Shown here: one piece after another, positions 43,203-52,289 of the stretch
Layout of the letters: every line of letters starts with the position of its first letter
Position numbering within the stretch: position 1 is the stretch's first letter
Source: G963663615 sp963663615
GTDB lineage: Bacteria > Bacteroidota > Ignavibacteria > Ignavibacteriales > Melioribacteraceae
Direction of reading: 5' to 3'
DNA length: 64,000 nucleotides
Assembly (NCBI GenBank): GCA_963663615.1
Contig: OY760517.1
Location: 1,798,001-1,862,000, forward strand
The notes under the pieces: generated by a model
Seen by the model: the letters and a program-made list of their open reading frames with translations, nothing else
Database searches by the model: none
Told to the model about the DNA's origin: nothing
Position numbers and translations under genes: made by a program

Positions 43203-43874
43203 GTGCGGGAAGAGATGTTAGGAAAAGTAGGTCAAATATCAACAAACAACAATTACAATCACTCAAGAGAATCCTCTACCAGAATAAGTGCGTATAAAAA
43301 ACAGATTGTAAATCCTGTAAATTCACATCCTCAACACAAAGATTCCTTCCGTACAAACAAGTTTTTATCAGCCTTTCCATGGAAAATAAAAAACATCTCT
43401 ATAAAACCTGAAAAAGAAATCAGTTTTAGTTTTACAATTAAAAACTATACTTTTGATTCTTATATTTCTTTAAATGAATTTACGTTACCAAATTCAATGA
43501 TTCTTGATATATCTAACTCTGACGAAAAAAAGCCGGAAGCTACAATACTTAATTGTATATCTAAAATAACAAAACCTGTTGATGTAAAAAATCTCTCCAT
43601 TCCTAAGCTTTCGTATTACAAAAAAGCTTTTGCTACTACAGATACTTTAGATATTAATCATGAGTATATTATTACCGACAAAACAGTAATGAATCATATT
43701 TTTGAAGGAATAAAAATCGAAATATTATCGGAAATTGATAATATTAGTTCTATGATCATAACTTTCCTAACAAAAATTATTCGTGAACAAGCGTTAAATA
43801 TTGAGTTTAGTGAAAGTCCATCACCAGAAAGTAAAATATTAAGTGTTCAAATTACTCCCAACAAATCCTCATAA
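43203..43874 (+). CDS. Uncharacterised protein at the end of the motility locus
   Basis: The 223-residue protein has no recognised domain. It is rich in Ser, Lys, Asn and Ile, with no signal peptide or membrane segment. The N-terminal 60 residues look disordered; the rest alternates between beta-like stretches (FSFTIKNYTFDSYISL) and helices. Start is uncertain: GTG 43203 has an AGGA-like site upstream and ATG 43215 is 12 bases later. It follows the DHp protein after 50 bases and is the last + strand gene of the motility block. Function unknown. Confidence 0.6.
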   Translation: MREEMLGKVGQISTNNNYNHSRESSTRISAYKKQIVNPVNSHPQHKDSFRTNKFLSAFPWKIKNISIKPEKEISFSFTIKNYTFDSYISLNEFTLPNSMILDISNSDEKKPEATILNCISKITKPVDVKNLSIPKLSYYKKAFATTDTLDINHEYIITDKTVMNHIFEGIKIEILSEIDNISSMIITFLTKIIREQALNIEFSESPSPESKILSVQITPNKSS

Positions 43875-43981
43875 TTCCATTATTATTTGTTAAATATTTA
43901 TTGGAATTCCATCATCCTCTACCTTATAACAATTTAATTTAATATTATTGCAGTAATGTTATTAAATATTAGGAGTTAATA

Positions 43982-45661
43982 ATGGTAAATAAGTATTATG
44001 AAATATTTCCTGCAGGATATGAAAATGAGCTAAATTTGGCTAAAGAAAAATTGGCTAAAGAAAATGTTGTTAACAGATTATGGAAGAAGGACCATACACT
44101 TTGGTCTGATAAACCAGATGAAATAACTAACAGATTAGACTGGTTAACTATAACAAAAGAAATTGCTGAAAAAACTAAAGAAGTTGAGACATTTGTTAGC
44201 GAAGTTAAGAATTTTGAATATGTCCTTCTTCTTGGTATGGGTGGTTCCAGCCTGGCACCGGAAGTATTCAGTATGGTATTTGGACAGAAAGAAGGATTTC
44301 CAAAAGTATATGTACTTGATAGCACTGATCCAGGACGTGTTGCAGACATTGAAAATAAAATTGAACATAGTAAAACCTTGTTTATCGTTTCAACAAAATC
44401 GGGTGGTACAGTTGAAACTATATCTTTTATGAAATATTTCTATAGAAAAACGGTTAACCTTTTGGGAGAAAAGGCTGGTAATTATTTTGCTGCAATAACA
44501 GATCCTGGTAGTGGTTTGCAGAAAATGGCAGAAGACCTTAAGTTTAGAAAAATATTTTTGAATAACCCAAATATTGGTGGTAGATTTTCTGCTCTTTCAT
44601 TTTTTGGAATTGTTCCTGCTGCACTAACTGGTGTTAGCGTTAAGGAATTCATAGCAAAAACTGATGAAATGATTGCGTCTTGCAAAATTGAAGAAGGTAA
44701 CCCTGCCGCCGAAATAGGTGCTTTTACAGGTCTTATCTCGAAAAAGGGTGTTGATAAGCTTACATTTATTCTTGATGATTCGGTTAAATCGCTGGGTGCA
44801 TGGACAGAACAGCTAATTGCTGAAAGTACTGGTAAGGTAAATAATGGCATATTACCAGTTGATGGTGGTTATACAGAAGACTTGAATGTTTTTAAAAATG
44901 ACAGATGTTTTGTTTTTGTTTTTAATGGTGAAAATAAAAGTCTTGAAGACAAAATGAATAAAGTTTTGGAAGCAGGTTTTCCAGTAATTAAAACTACTAT
45001 GGAAAGCAGATACGATCTTGGTCAGCAATTTTTCTTATGGGAATTTGCTACAGCTGTAATGGGTTGGAGTCTTGCTATTCATCCATTTGATCAGCCTGAT
45101 GTTGAATCAGCCAAAGTGCAGGCAAGAGCAATGTTAACTGAATATCAGGAAAAAGGCAAATTACCTGTAATTGAAAAAACGTTTGAAGAGGAAGATTATT
45201 CAGTTTCCACGAATGTCAATATTGAGAATAAAACTACTTTTATTGATGAATTTATAAATAAATCATTAAAAGAAGAGCCATTCAGAAGTTATATTTCAGT
45301 TCAGGCATATCTTAATCCTGATGAACAAACTACCAATAAGTTAATGAAAATATGTGATACTCTAAGAGATAAATATTCAGTAGCTGTTACTTTGGGATTT
45401 GGACCACGTTTTCTTCATTCAACTGGTCAGCTACACAAAGGCGATACAGGTAATGGAATATTTTTACAGTTTACATCAGATAAAAAGAATGATGTGAGCA
45501 TTCCGGATTCTCCTGAAACAAATGATTCATCTGTTAGTTTTGGTGTTTTGGTTAATGCACAGGCTATGGGTGACAGGCAAGCATTGCTTAATAATAACAG
45601 AAATATTATGACTGTTAATATAAAAACTGATGTTGGCGATGTTCTAAATAAATTATCATAA
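43982..45661 (+). CDS. pgi: Glucose-6-phosphate isomerase, of the type found fused in Tal-Pgi proteins
   Basis: This 559-residue cytoplasmic enzyme interconverts glucose-6-phosphate and fructose-6-phosphate. Family motifs: YVLLLGMGGSSLAPEVFSMV, VLDSTDPGRV, FIVSTKSGGTVETISFMKY, GGRFSALSFFGIVPAAL. The style matches the PGI half of bifunctional transaldolase/PGI proteins rather than the E. coli enzyme; here it stands alone. An AGGAG Shine-Dalgarno precedes ATG 43982. It ends in a bidirectional terminator against the convergent DJ-1 gene. Confidence 0.92.
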   Translation: MVNKYYEIFPAGYENELNLAKEKLAKENVVNRLWKKDHTLWSDKPDEITNRLDWLTITKEIAEKTKEVETFVSEVKNFEYVLLLGMGGSSLAPEVFSMVFGQKEGFPKVYVLDSTDPGRVADIENKIEHSKTLFIVSTKSGGTVETISFMKYFYRKTVNLLGEKAGNYFAAITDPGSGLQKMAEDLKFRKIFLNNPNIGGRFSALSFFGIVPAALTGVSVKEFIAKTDEMIASCKIEEGNPAAEIGAFTGLISKKGVDKLTFILDDSVKSLGAWTEQLIAESTGKVNNGILPVDGGYTEDLNVFKNDRCFVFVFNGENKSLEDKMNKVLEAGFPVIKTTMESRYDLGQQFFLWEFATAVMGWSLAIHPFDQPDVESAKVQARAMLTEYQEKGKLPVIEKTFEEEDYSVSTNVNIENKTTFIDEFINKSLKEEPFRSYISVQAYLNPDEQTTNKLMKICDTLRDKYSVAVTLGFGPRFLHSTGQLHKGDTGNGIFLQFTSDKKNDVSIPDSPETNDSSVSFGVLVNAQAMGDRQALLNNNRNIMTVNIKTDVGDVLNKLS

Positions 45662-45665
45662 ATAG

Positions 45666-45692
45666 AAAGGGCGAGTATTCGCCCTTTTTTTT
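45666..45692 (+). terminator. Bidirectional rho-independent terminator after pgi
   Basis: GGGCGA (45669-45674) pairs with TCGCCC (45679-45684) around a four-base loop, flanked by AAA on the left and eight T on the right (45685-45692). It sits between the pgi stop and the convergent DJ-1 gene, whose stop lies at its right edge. Confidence 0.9.
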
Positions 45693-46278
45693 ATGCTTCT
45701 ATTTTACTTCCCAGAAGAGTTAAAAATTGTTTCATCCACTCAGGATGGGCTGGCCATGCTGGTGCTGTTACAAGATTACCGTCAGTTACTGCATTATCAG
45801 CACCTTCGGCAACTTCACCATAATTGGCACCAGCTGCAATGCATTCAGGACCGACAGCAGGATAGCTAATCATATGTTTTTTACCCAATACACCTGCCGC
45901 CGCAAGTATTTGAGGACCATGACAAATTGCCGCAATTGGTTTGTTGTCATTGTTAAAACTTTTAGTCATTTCAAGTATTTTTAAATTTAATCGTAGATAT
46001 TCCGGTGCACGTCCTCCGGGAATAACCAAAGCATCATAACTATCTGGATCAATTGTATCAAAATCTGCATTTATGTGAAAACGATGCCCAGGTAGCTCAA
46101 CATATGTCTGATCACCAACAAAATCATGAACAGCTGTTTTAACAGTATCGCCTGGCTTTTTACCAGGGCATACAGTATGAACATCATGACCCACCATTGT
46201 TAAGATTTGGTAAGGTACCATTGCTTCATAATCTTCAACGAAATCACCAACGAACATGAGAATCTTTTTTGTTGCCAT
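45691..46278 (-). CDS. DJ-1/PfpI family protein
   Basis: The 195-residue cytoplasmic protein belongs to the DJ-1/PfpI superfamily, whose members act as glyoxalases, deglycases or proteases. The nucleophile elbow is clear: AAICHGPQILAAAGVL with Cys119-His120; a conserved Glu15 lies in the GDFVEDYE segment, and ALVIPGGRAPEYLR is typical. It resembles the plant DJ-1D and archaeal PfpI lineage. A GGAGGT Shine-Dalgarno precedes its start. Divergent from the prolyl oligopeptidase gene and convergent with pgi. Confidence 0.9.
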   Translation of the reverse strand: MATKKILMFVGDFVEDYEAMVPYQILTMVGHDVHTVCPGKKPGDTVKTAVHDFVGDQTYVELPGHRFHINADFDTIDPDSYDALVIPGGRAPEYLRLNLKILEMTKSFNNDNKPIAAICHGPQILAAAGVLGKKHMISYPAVGPECIAAGANYGEVAEGADNAVTDGNLVTAPAWPAHPEWMKQFLTLLGSKIEA

Positions 46279-46378
46279 TTTACCTCCGGATAAATTATTG
46301 AATAAGAGTTGTAGTATTTTAATTTAGCAGAATATTTTCTAAATTTCATTACATCCTAAATATAAAAAGGGAATAAGT

Positions 46379-48493
46379 ATGTTAAAAAATAGTTTAATCT
46401 TAATATTATTTTCAATAATTATGATTTCATGTATGAAAACTGAAAATTACAAGTATCCGGAAGCAAAAAAAGTTGATCACATTGATGAATATTTTGGTAA
46501 GAAAATATCTGATCCGTATCGTTGGTTGGAAGACACAAACTCTGACGATACTAAAAAATGGGTGAGTGAAGAAGTTAATTTTACCGAAGAATATTTATCA
46601 AATATCAGCTTTAGGAAAGACATAAAAAAAAGACTTACAAAGTTGTGGAATTATGAAAAGTTTTACACTCTAAAAAAAGTTGGTAAATTTTATTACTATT
46701 ATAAAAATGATGGTTTGCAGGAACATGATATTCTTTACAAGCAAAAAGGATTAGATGGAGAAGGTGAGATATTTCTTGATCCCAATACCTTTTCTGAAGA
46801 TGGTTCTGTTTCTCTTTCCGGTGTTTATTTTTCAAATGATGGCAAGTATGCCGGTTATGCAATTTCAAGAGGTGGCTCAGACTGGAATGAATTTTTTGTA
46901 ATGAGTACAGAAACAAACAGAAAACTTGATGATCACTTAAAATGGACGAAGTTTTCCGAAATGGCATGGTATAAGGATGGCTTTTACTATAGTAAATATG
47001 ATGAACCAAATGCTGATGAGAAGCTAAAAGCTTCAAATGTTAATCAAAAACTGTATTATCATAAACTTGGTGATGATCAGAAAAAAGATAAATTGGTTTT
47101 ACAGGACAAGGATAATCCACAATACGGCTTTAGTTCTGAAACTACTGATGATGAAAGGTTTATGTTCGTTTCAGTATGGAAAGGTTCTTCTGAAGAAGTT
47201 ATGCTTTACTACAAGGATTTTAAAAACCGTACTGGTATTAAACCATTAATTGATGAATTTAAGCATGAATATATTGTTGTTGGTAATATTGGAAGTAAGG
47301 TGTATATACTTACTAATGATGATGCTGCCAGAAAAAGAATTGTAACTACTAATATAAATGGAAACCGATTTACAAAATTTAGAGAGATAGTTCCTGAAAA
47401 TAAAAACACGCTACTCTCGGCAACTCTAGCTGGTGGAAAGCTTTTTTTAAGATATATGAAAGATGCTGCTACATTAATTTGTGTACATGATACTGATGGT
47501 AAAAAGCTGCACGATGTTAAACTACCGGGTGTTGGTTCAGCAAGTGGTTTTAATGGTAAAATGAGCGATAAGGAAGTATTTTATAGCTATACTTCATATA
47601 CAACACCAACTACAATTTATAAGTATGATATTGCGAAGAATAAGTCTGAGTTATTTAAAGCACCTAAACTCGATTATAATGTTGATGATTATGAAACTGT
47701 TGTGAAATTCTATAAGAGTAAAGATGGTACCAGGGTGCCATTATTTATTACTCATAAAAAGGGTTTGGAATTAAATGGAAATAATCCAACATTACTTTAT
47801 GGATATGGTGGATTTAACATACCGATGACTCCCGATTTCAGATTAGGAATATTCCCGCTACTTGAAAATGGGGGAGTATATGCAGTAGCTTGTTTAAGAG
47901 GTGGTAGTGAATACGGTGAAGAGTGGCATAAAGCTGGTATGCTTGATAATAAGCAAAATGTATTTGATGATTTTATTGCAGCCGGTGAATTTCTTGTAAA
48001 AGAGAAATACACTAACTCTGATAAAATGGCAATGTTTGGTGGTTCAAACGGTGGATTGCTGGTGGGTGCTGTAATGTTGCAACGTCCTGATTTATTCAAA
48101 GTTGCTATTCCTGCAGTTGGTGTGCTTGATATGCTTAGGTACCATAAATTTACAATTGGCTGGGCATGGGCAGGTGAATATGGCTCAAGTGATGATTCAC
48201 TTCAGTTTAATAATTTAATCAAATACTCTCCACTGCATAATGTTAAAACCGGTGTAAATTATCCGGCAACTTTAATTACAACTGCTGATCATGATGACAG
48301 GGTATTCCCGGCACATTCATTCAAATTTGCTGCTGAATTACAAAATAAATATCACGGACCTAATCCGGCATTAATCAGAATTGAAACTAAAACAGGTCAT
48401 GGTGCTGGTACGGCAACTTCAAAAACTATTGAATTCTACACTGATATACTTTCATTTATGTTTTACAATATAGATGAACAGCCAAAATATTAA
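46379..48493 (+). CDS. Prolyl oligopeptidase family S9A, predicted lipoprotein
   Basis: The 704-residue enzyme is an S9A peptidase that cleaves small peptides after Pro. It begins with a lipoprotein signal (Cys18 in the MISC lipobox), so it is exported and lipid-anchored. The N-terminal part (about 60-420) is the beta-propeller lid with repeating W/Y blocks; the C-terminal hydrolase has Ser556 in GGSNGG, Asp639 or Asp640 in ADHDDRV and His674 in TGHGAG, close to the porcine enzyme numbering. Its own terminator follows. Confidence 0.94.
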   Translation: MLKNSLILILFSIIMISCMKTENYKYPEAKKVDHIDEYFGKKISDPYRWLEDTNSDDTKKWVSEEVNFTEEYLSNISFRKDIKKRLTKLWNYEKFYTLKKVGKFYYYYKNDGLQEHDILYKQKGLDGEGEIFLDPNTFSEDGSVSLSGVYFSNDGKYAGYAISRGGSDWNEFFVMSTETNRKLDDHLKWTKFSEMAWYKDGFYYSKYDEPNADEKLKASNVNQKLYYHKLGDDQKKDKLVLQDKDNPQYGFSSETTDDERFMFVSVWKGSSEEVMLYYKDFKNRTGIKPLIDEFKHEYIVVGNIGSKVYILTNDDAARKRIVTTNINGNRFTKFREIVPENKNTLLSATLAGGKLFLRYMKDAATLICVHDTDGKKLHDVKLPGVGSASGFNGKMSDKEVFYSYTSYTTPTTIYKYDIAKNKSELFKAPKLDYNVDDYETVVKFYKSKDGTRVPLFITHKKGLELNGNNPTLLYGYGGFNIPMTPDFRLGIFPLLENGGVYAVACLRGGSEYGEEWHKAGMLDNKQNVFDDFIAAGEFLVKEKYTNSDKMAMFGGSNGGLLVGAVMLQRPDLFKVAIPAVGVLDMLRYHKFTIGWAWAGEYGSSDDSLQFNNLIKYSPLHNVKTGVNYPATLITTADHDDRVFPAHSFKFAAELQNKYHGPNPALIRIETKTGHGAGTATSKTIEFYTDILSFMFYNIDEQPKY

Positions 48494-48500
48494 TTATTAA

Positions 48501-48530
48501 AAGGATGCTTCAATTGTGGCATCCTTTTTC
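48501..48530 (+). terminator. Rho-independent terminator after the prolyl oligopeptidase
   Basis: AAGGATGC (48501-48508) pairs with GCATCCTT (48519-48526) around a ten-base loop, followed by TTTC. It is just after the stop codon. The rest of the gap to 48699 is AT-rich with no clear promoter or RNA that I can see. Confidence 0.8.
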
Positions 48531-48699
48531 TCCTAATTATCAAGTAATTATTTTCGATTATATATTGTTACGATTATACTGGTTAATTTATAATTGAATG
48601 TTTATGTTGTGCCTTTGAATTTTAACACTTATTTAATTTTCAAAGTATATAGTGAATTCATAGTTTTGTTTGAGTGAGTTAGAGATAGATTAGAGAGTT

Positions 48700-49281
48700 A
48701 TGTTAGCAATTATTGAATATGATAAAGAGTCAGCAATCTCTTTATCCGAAATATTGAACCACTTTGGTATAGCGAATATTATTAGCTGCAGCGAAAAAGA
48801 GATATCATTAGCTTCAGGTATTATTCTTCCACATACAAATGATCTTAAATTGGCGTTAAGAAAACTCCAATTATCAAACCTCTATAACTTCCTGAAGATT
48901 ATCCGAAAACCAATTCTTGGTGTTGGAAACGGCTCTCTTTTAATGTTGAAAAATATTAAAGACAAAAAATTTGCAGGATTCGGTTTTTTTCAGGCTGATG
49001 CTGCAGCTAATCATGAAAATTATTTCTCAGATAATTTTTGTGTAATAGATAAATCCCTGCTTGTTGAATACAAGTATATCTCAAATGAAATCGAAATAAA
49101 AGCTCCGGATATTACATTCCATTGTAATAAATCGGTTAAATACGAAATGCAGTGTAAAGGTAAATCCCTGCCTCTTGTTTTTGAATTTAATCACTACTAC
49201 GGCGTACTAATACCAGTAGTAACCAAAAACCTTTTTGCAAAAGAGCTGTTTGGCAAATTTAACGAATTGGTTGTCGGATAA
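48700..49281 (+). CDS. HisH-like class I glutamine amidotransferase, catalytically dead
   Basis: The 193-residue protein follows the HisH fold over its whole length: LAIIEYDKESAISLSEIL, an HFGIANIISCSE segment, ASGIILPHTNDLKLALRKL, and KPILGVGNGSLLML. In HisH the last motif is GICLG with the catalytic Cys; here Cys is Gly76 and the neighbour is Asn. The C-terminal FHPE motif is also absent (the segment reads YYGVLIPVVTKN). Without Cys and His it cannot hydrolyse glutamine, so it is a pseudoenzyme or a regulator. It is convergent with trpA, two bases apart, so the function may relate to Trp or His metabolism. I infer the loss from the alignment by eye. Confidence 0.75.
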   Translation: MLAIIEYDKESAISLSEILNHFGIANIISCSEKEISLASGIILPHTNDLKLALRKLQLSNLYNFLKIIRKPILGVGNGSLLMLKNIKDKKFAGFGFFQADAAANHENYFSDNFCVIDKSLLVEYKYISNEIEIKAPDITFHCNKSVKYEMQCKGKSLPLVFEFNHYYGVLIPVVTKNLFAKELFGKFNELVVG

Positions 49282-49283
49282 AG

Positions 49284-50069
49284 TTATTTACAGGCTTCCT
49301 TCAGAGATTTTACCAATTCAAAAGTTTTACTATAATCGTTATTGTTAACATCATTTTCGAGTGATTTAACAATTGCACTGCCAACGATAAAACCGTCTGA
49401 ATAATCTTTAAATCGATTTATATCTTCAGGTTTAGATATACCAAACCCAATCATCATTTTATTCTCTTTAATTAGCGAATATGTTCTTTCCAGGTTCTTT
49501 TCTATTTCCTCAGTAAATTCATTTCTTACACCCGTAGTACCAGTTACTGATACACAATAAACAAATCCTTTGCTTAGTTTATCAATATCCTGTATTCTTT
49601 TGTCGCTGGACGTTGGGGTTGTGAGCATAATTTTATCAATATCAGAATTAGTTGTAAAGAAGCTACTATATTCTTCAACAGGTACATCTGGAATTATGAC
49701 ACCATCAACTTTATATTCCGCACATTTAGCAAGAAATTTATCTGTACCATAGCTCATAACCGGATTAGCATAGCCCATCAGTACTAATGGTTTATCGGTA
49801 ACTTTTCGAATATCATATACATACTCAAATATTTTATCCATGGTAATGTTATTATCCAGAGACAATTTTGAGGATTTTTGAATTACAGGACCATCAGCTA
49901 ACGGATCACTAAATGGAATTCCTATTTCAATAATATCAGCTCCGGCACTAAATATACCTGTTACTAATTTTGGGAAATCCGCATCTGTTGGATATCCGGC
50001 AGTAAGAAATACGGCAAGAGCCTTTTCGTTATTCAATTCAAGTTTTTCAAATGTGTTTTTTAGTGACAT
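49284..50069 (-). CDS. trpA: Tryptophan synthase alpha subunit
   Basis: TrpA cleaves indole-3-glycerol phosphate to indole, which it channels to TrpB. The 261-residue protein has ADIIEIGIPFSDPLADGPVIQ with catalytic Glu48 and Asp59, VIIPDVPVEE, and the phosphate-binding GFGISKPEDI and VGSAIV segments. It is the last gene of the operon, two bases after trpB, and contains no Trp residue. No terminator is visible between it and the convergent HisH-like gene. Confidence 0.97.
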   Translation of the reverse strand: MSLKNTFEKLELNNEKALAVFLTAGYPTDADFPKLVTGIFSAGADIIEIGIPFSDPLADGPVIQKSSKLSLDNNITMDKIFEYVYDIRKVTDKPLVLMGYANPVMSYGTDKFLAKCAEYKVDGVIIPDVPVEEYSSFFTTNSDIDKIMLTTPTSSDKRIQDIDKLSKGFVYCVSVTGTTGVRNEFTEEIEKNLERTYSLIKENKMMIGFGISKPEDINRFKDYSDGFIVGSAIVKSLENDVNNNDYSKTFELVKSLKEACK

Positions 50070-50071
50070 AA

Positions 50072-51271
50072 CTATTTAACCTCAATTTTCTGTATTAGTG
50101 TAGAAAGGTCTTTGTCACCTCTACCGCTTAAATTTACAATTACAATCTGATCGGGTGTAGTATTATGTATTATTTTTTCTAGTCCGGCAATAGCATGGGC
50201 TGTTTCAAGTGCTGGAATAATACCTTCATATTGAGACATAAGTTCAACACCTTTAATAGCTTCATCATCGGTTGCAGATATATATTTTGCCTGATTGTTA
50301 AAATGCAGGAAAGAATGTTCAGGTCCAACACCGGGATAATCAAGACCGGCAGAGATGGAATGTACCTCGTTAACCTGACCTTCATCATTTTGCAGAAGCA
50401 TGGTTTTCATTCCCTGAAAAATACCGGGTCGACCAAGAGTTAGGGTAGCACAATGTTTATCGGTATCTATACCGTAACCAGCTGCCTCAACACCTATAAG
50501 CTGGACATTTTCATTAAGAAAAGGATAGAAGATACCTGCTGCGTTAGATCCACCTCCAACACAAGCAATTATATAATCGGGTAATTTCCCTTCAGCTTCA
50601 AATATTTGCTCTTTTGCCTCAATACCAATAACTGATTGGAAATCTCTAACAATTTTTGGGTAAGGATGTGGACCAACAACGGAACCAATTATATAATGAG
50701 TATCCTCAACAGTAGCAACCCATTCCCTAATTGCTTCGTTCGTTGCATCTTTTAGAGTTGCGGTACCTGAGGTAACAGGTACTACTTCCGCACCGAGTAT
50801 TTTCATTCTGAATACATTCGGTTCCTGCCGTGCAACATCAGTTTCACCCATAAATACTTTACATTCCAATCCAAATTTGGCACAAACAGTAGCAGTAGCA
50901 ACCCCATGTTGACCAGCACCGGTTTCAGCAATTATTCGCTTTTTGCCAAGTGTTTTGGCAAGTAATATTTGCCCAAGTGTGTTATTTATTTTGTGTGCAC
51001 CGGTATGGCACAGGTCTTCGCGTTTAAGATATATTTTAGCCTTGCCATATTTTTCAGTTAGTCTTTCAGCAAAGGTAAGGGGAGTAGGTCTTCCATTAAA
51101 TTCTTTATTCAGTTTGTGCAAAGCTTCATTAAAATCTTTATCGAACTTTAATTTGTTATATACTTCTTCAAGTTCGTCAAGTGCAGCAATTAGTGTTTCA
51201 GGGACATATTTGCCACCAAACTCACCATATTTACCACTTTCATCTGGATAATTATATATTTCAGGCTTCAT
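50072..51271 (-). CDS. trpB: Tryptophan synthase beta subunit
   Basis: TrpB is the PLP enzyme that joins indole and serine to Trp. The 399-residue protein has the PLP Lys94 in EDLCHTGAHKINN, AETGAGQHGVATATVCAKFG, GGGSNAAGIFYPF and LSGRGDKDL. The start overlaps the DAHP synthase stop by 11 bases. It is followed by trpA in the usual order, so both subunits are made together. Confidence 0.98.
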   Translation of the reverse strand: MKPEIYNYPDESGKYGEFGGKYVPETLIAALDELEEVYNKLKFDKDFNEALHKLNKEFNGRPTPLTFAERLTEKYGKAKIYLKREDLCHTGAHKINNTLGQILLAKTLGKKRIIAETGAGQHGVATATVCAKFGLECKVFMGETDVARQEPNVFRMKILGAEVVPVTSGTATLKDATNEAIREWVATVEDTHYIIGSVVGPHPYPKIVRDFQSVIGIEAKEQIFEAEGKLPDYIIACVGGGSNAAGIFYPFLNENVQLIGVEAAGYGIDTDKHCATLTLGRPGIFQGMKTMLLQNDEGQVNEVHSISAGLDYPGVGPEHSFLHFNNQAKYISATDDEAIKGVELMSQYEGIIPALETAHAIAGLEKIIHNTTPDQIVIVNLSGRGDKDLSTLIQKIEVK

Positions 51272-52289
51272 TTAGCACTACCTTTTTGTTTACAATTGGA
51301 GCAAGTTGTTTGAGTTTTTCAATAAGGTGCTTAAAAGTTTTTGGTGTGAGTGACTGGTAACCGTCGGATAAGGCTTTTTCCGGTTCGGAATGAACTTCAA
51401 TAATTAATCCATCAGCACCCGCAGCTACACCGGCAAGAGCCATTGCAGGGACACCATCTCCTATACCAATTCCATGTGATGGATCAACTATAATAGGCAG
51501 ATGAGAGTTCTTTTTAACAACTGGTACTGCATTAAGGTCAAGAGTATTACGAGTTGATGATTCAAAAGTTCTAATACCTCTTTCACAAAGTATAACATTA
51601 TTGTTGCCACCGGAGAGAACATACTCGGCACTAAGTAGTAACTCTTCAATCTGCGCAGACATGCCGCGTTTAAGAAGTACTGGTATATTCTTTTTGGCAG
51701 CAGCTTCAAGCAATGTGAAATTTTGCATGTTTCTTGCACCAATCTGTAAAATATCAGCTACCTCGGACACAGCCTCAAGAGAAAATGGATCAATAGTTTC
51801 TGTCACAATCTTCATTCCGAATTCGTTTTTTACGTCATCAAGCAATTTAAGCCCTTTTTCCTTTAATCCCTGGAATGAATAAGGAGAAGTACGTGGTTTA
51901 TAGGCTCCACCTCTAAAAAACTTAATTCCAATATTAGCCAATTCTTCAGCAACTCTAAAAATTTGGTCACGATTTTCTACTGCACACGGACCCGCGATAA
52001 TCAAAAGTTCATCTGAACCAACTGTTGAATTACCAAAATTCACGACAGTGTTTTCCTCTTTCATTATTCTGCTAACAAGCTTGAATTTTTTTGTAACTCT
52101 TACAACATCCTGAACTGATGGTAATACAAGGAATTCATCCTTGTTAAGTGAACTGCAAGGACCGGTTATTCCAATTGCTAGTCTTGACGCACCTGGTATT
52201 TCATGTGCAGTACAACCGCATTGCGAAACTTTATTCATTACAATTTCGATGTGTTCTCTTGGGGATTCAAGTCCCATTAGTATTAACAT
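51261..52289 (-). CDS. aroF: DAHP synthase, type I-beta (3-deoxy-7-phosphoheptulonate synthase), inside the trp operon
   Basis: This 342-residue enzyme condenses phosphoenolpyruvate and erythrose-4-phosphate, the first step of the shikimate pathway. The N-terminal about 70 residues form the ferredoxin-like regulatory domain typical of type I-beta enzymes; the catalytic barrel follows with LLIIAGPCAVE (metal-binding Cys102), FRGGAYKPRTSPYSFQG, QIGARNMQNFTLLE and DPSHGIGIG. Placing it between trpF and trpB ties pathway entry to Trp supply. It contains no Trp residue. Confidence 0.93.
   Translation of the reverse strand: MLILMGLESPREHIEIVMNKVSQCGCTAHEIPGASRLAIGITGPCSSLNKDEFLVLPSVQDVVRVTKKFKLVSRIMKEENTVVNFGNSTVGSDELLIIAGPCAVENRDQIFRVAEELANIGIKFFRGGAYKPRTSPYSFQGLKEKGLKLLDDVKNEFGMKIVTETIDPFSLEAVSEVADILQIGARNMQNFTLLEAAAKKNIPVLLKRGMSAQIEELLLSAEYVLSGGNNNVILCERGIRTFESSTRNTLDLNAVPVVKKNSHLPIIVDPSHGIGIGDGVPAMALAGVAAGADGLIIEVHSEPEKALSDGYQSLTPKTFKHLIEKLKQLAPIVNKKVVLNEA

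Noticed and set aside
43875..43981. Operator from the palindrome TGGAATTCCA before pgi
   Set aside because: A single ten-base palindrome in AT-rich DNA is expected by chance; no repeat or promoter context.
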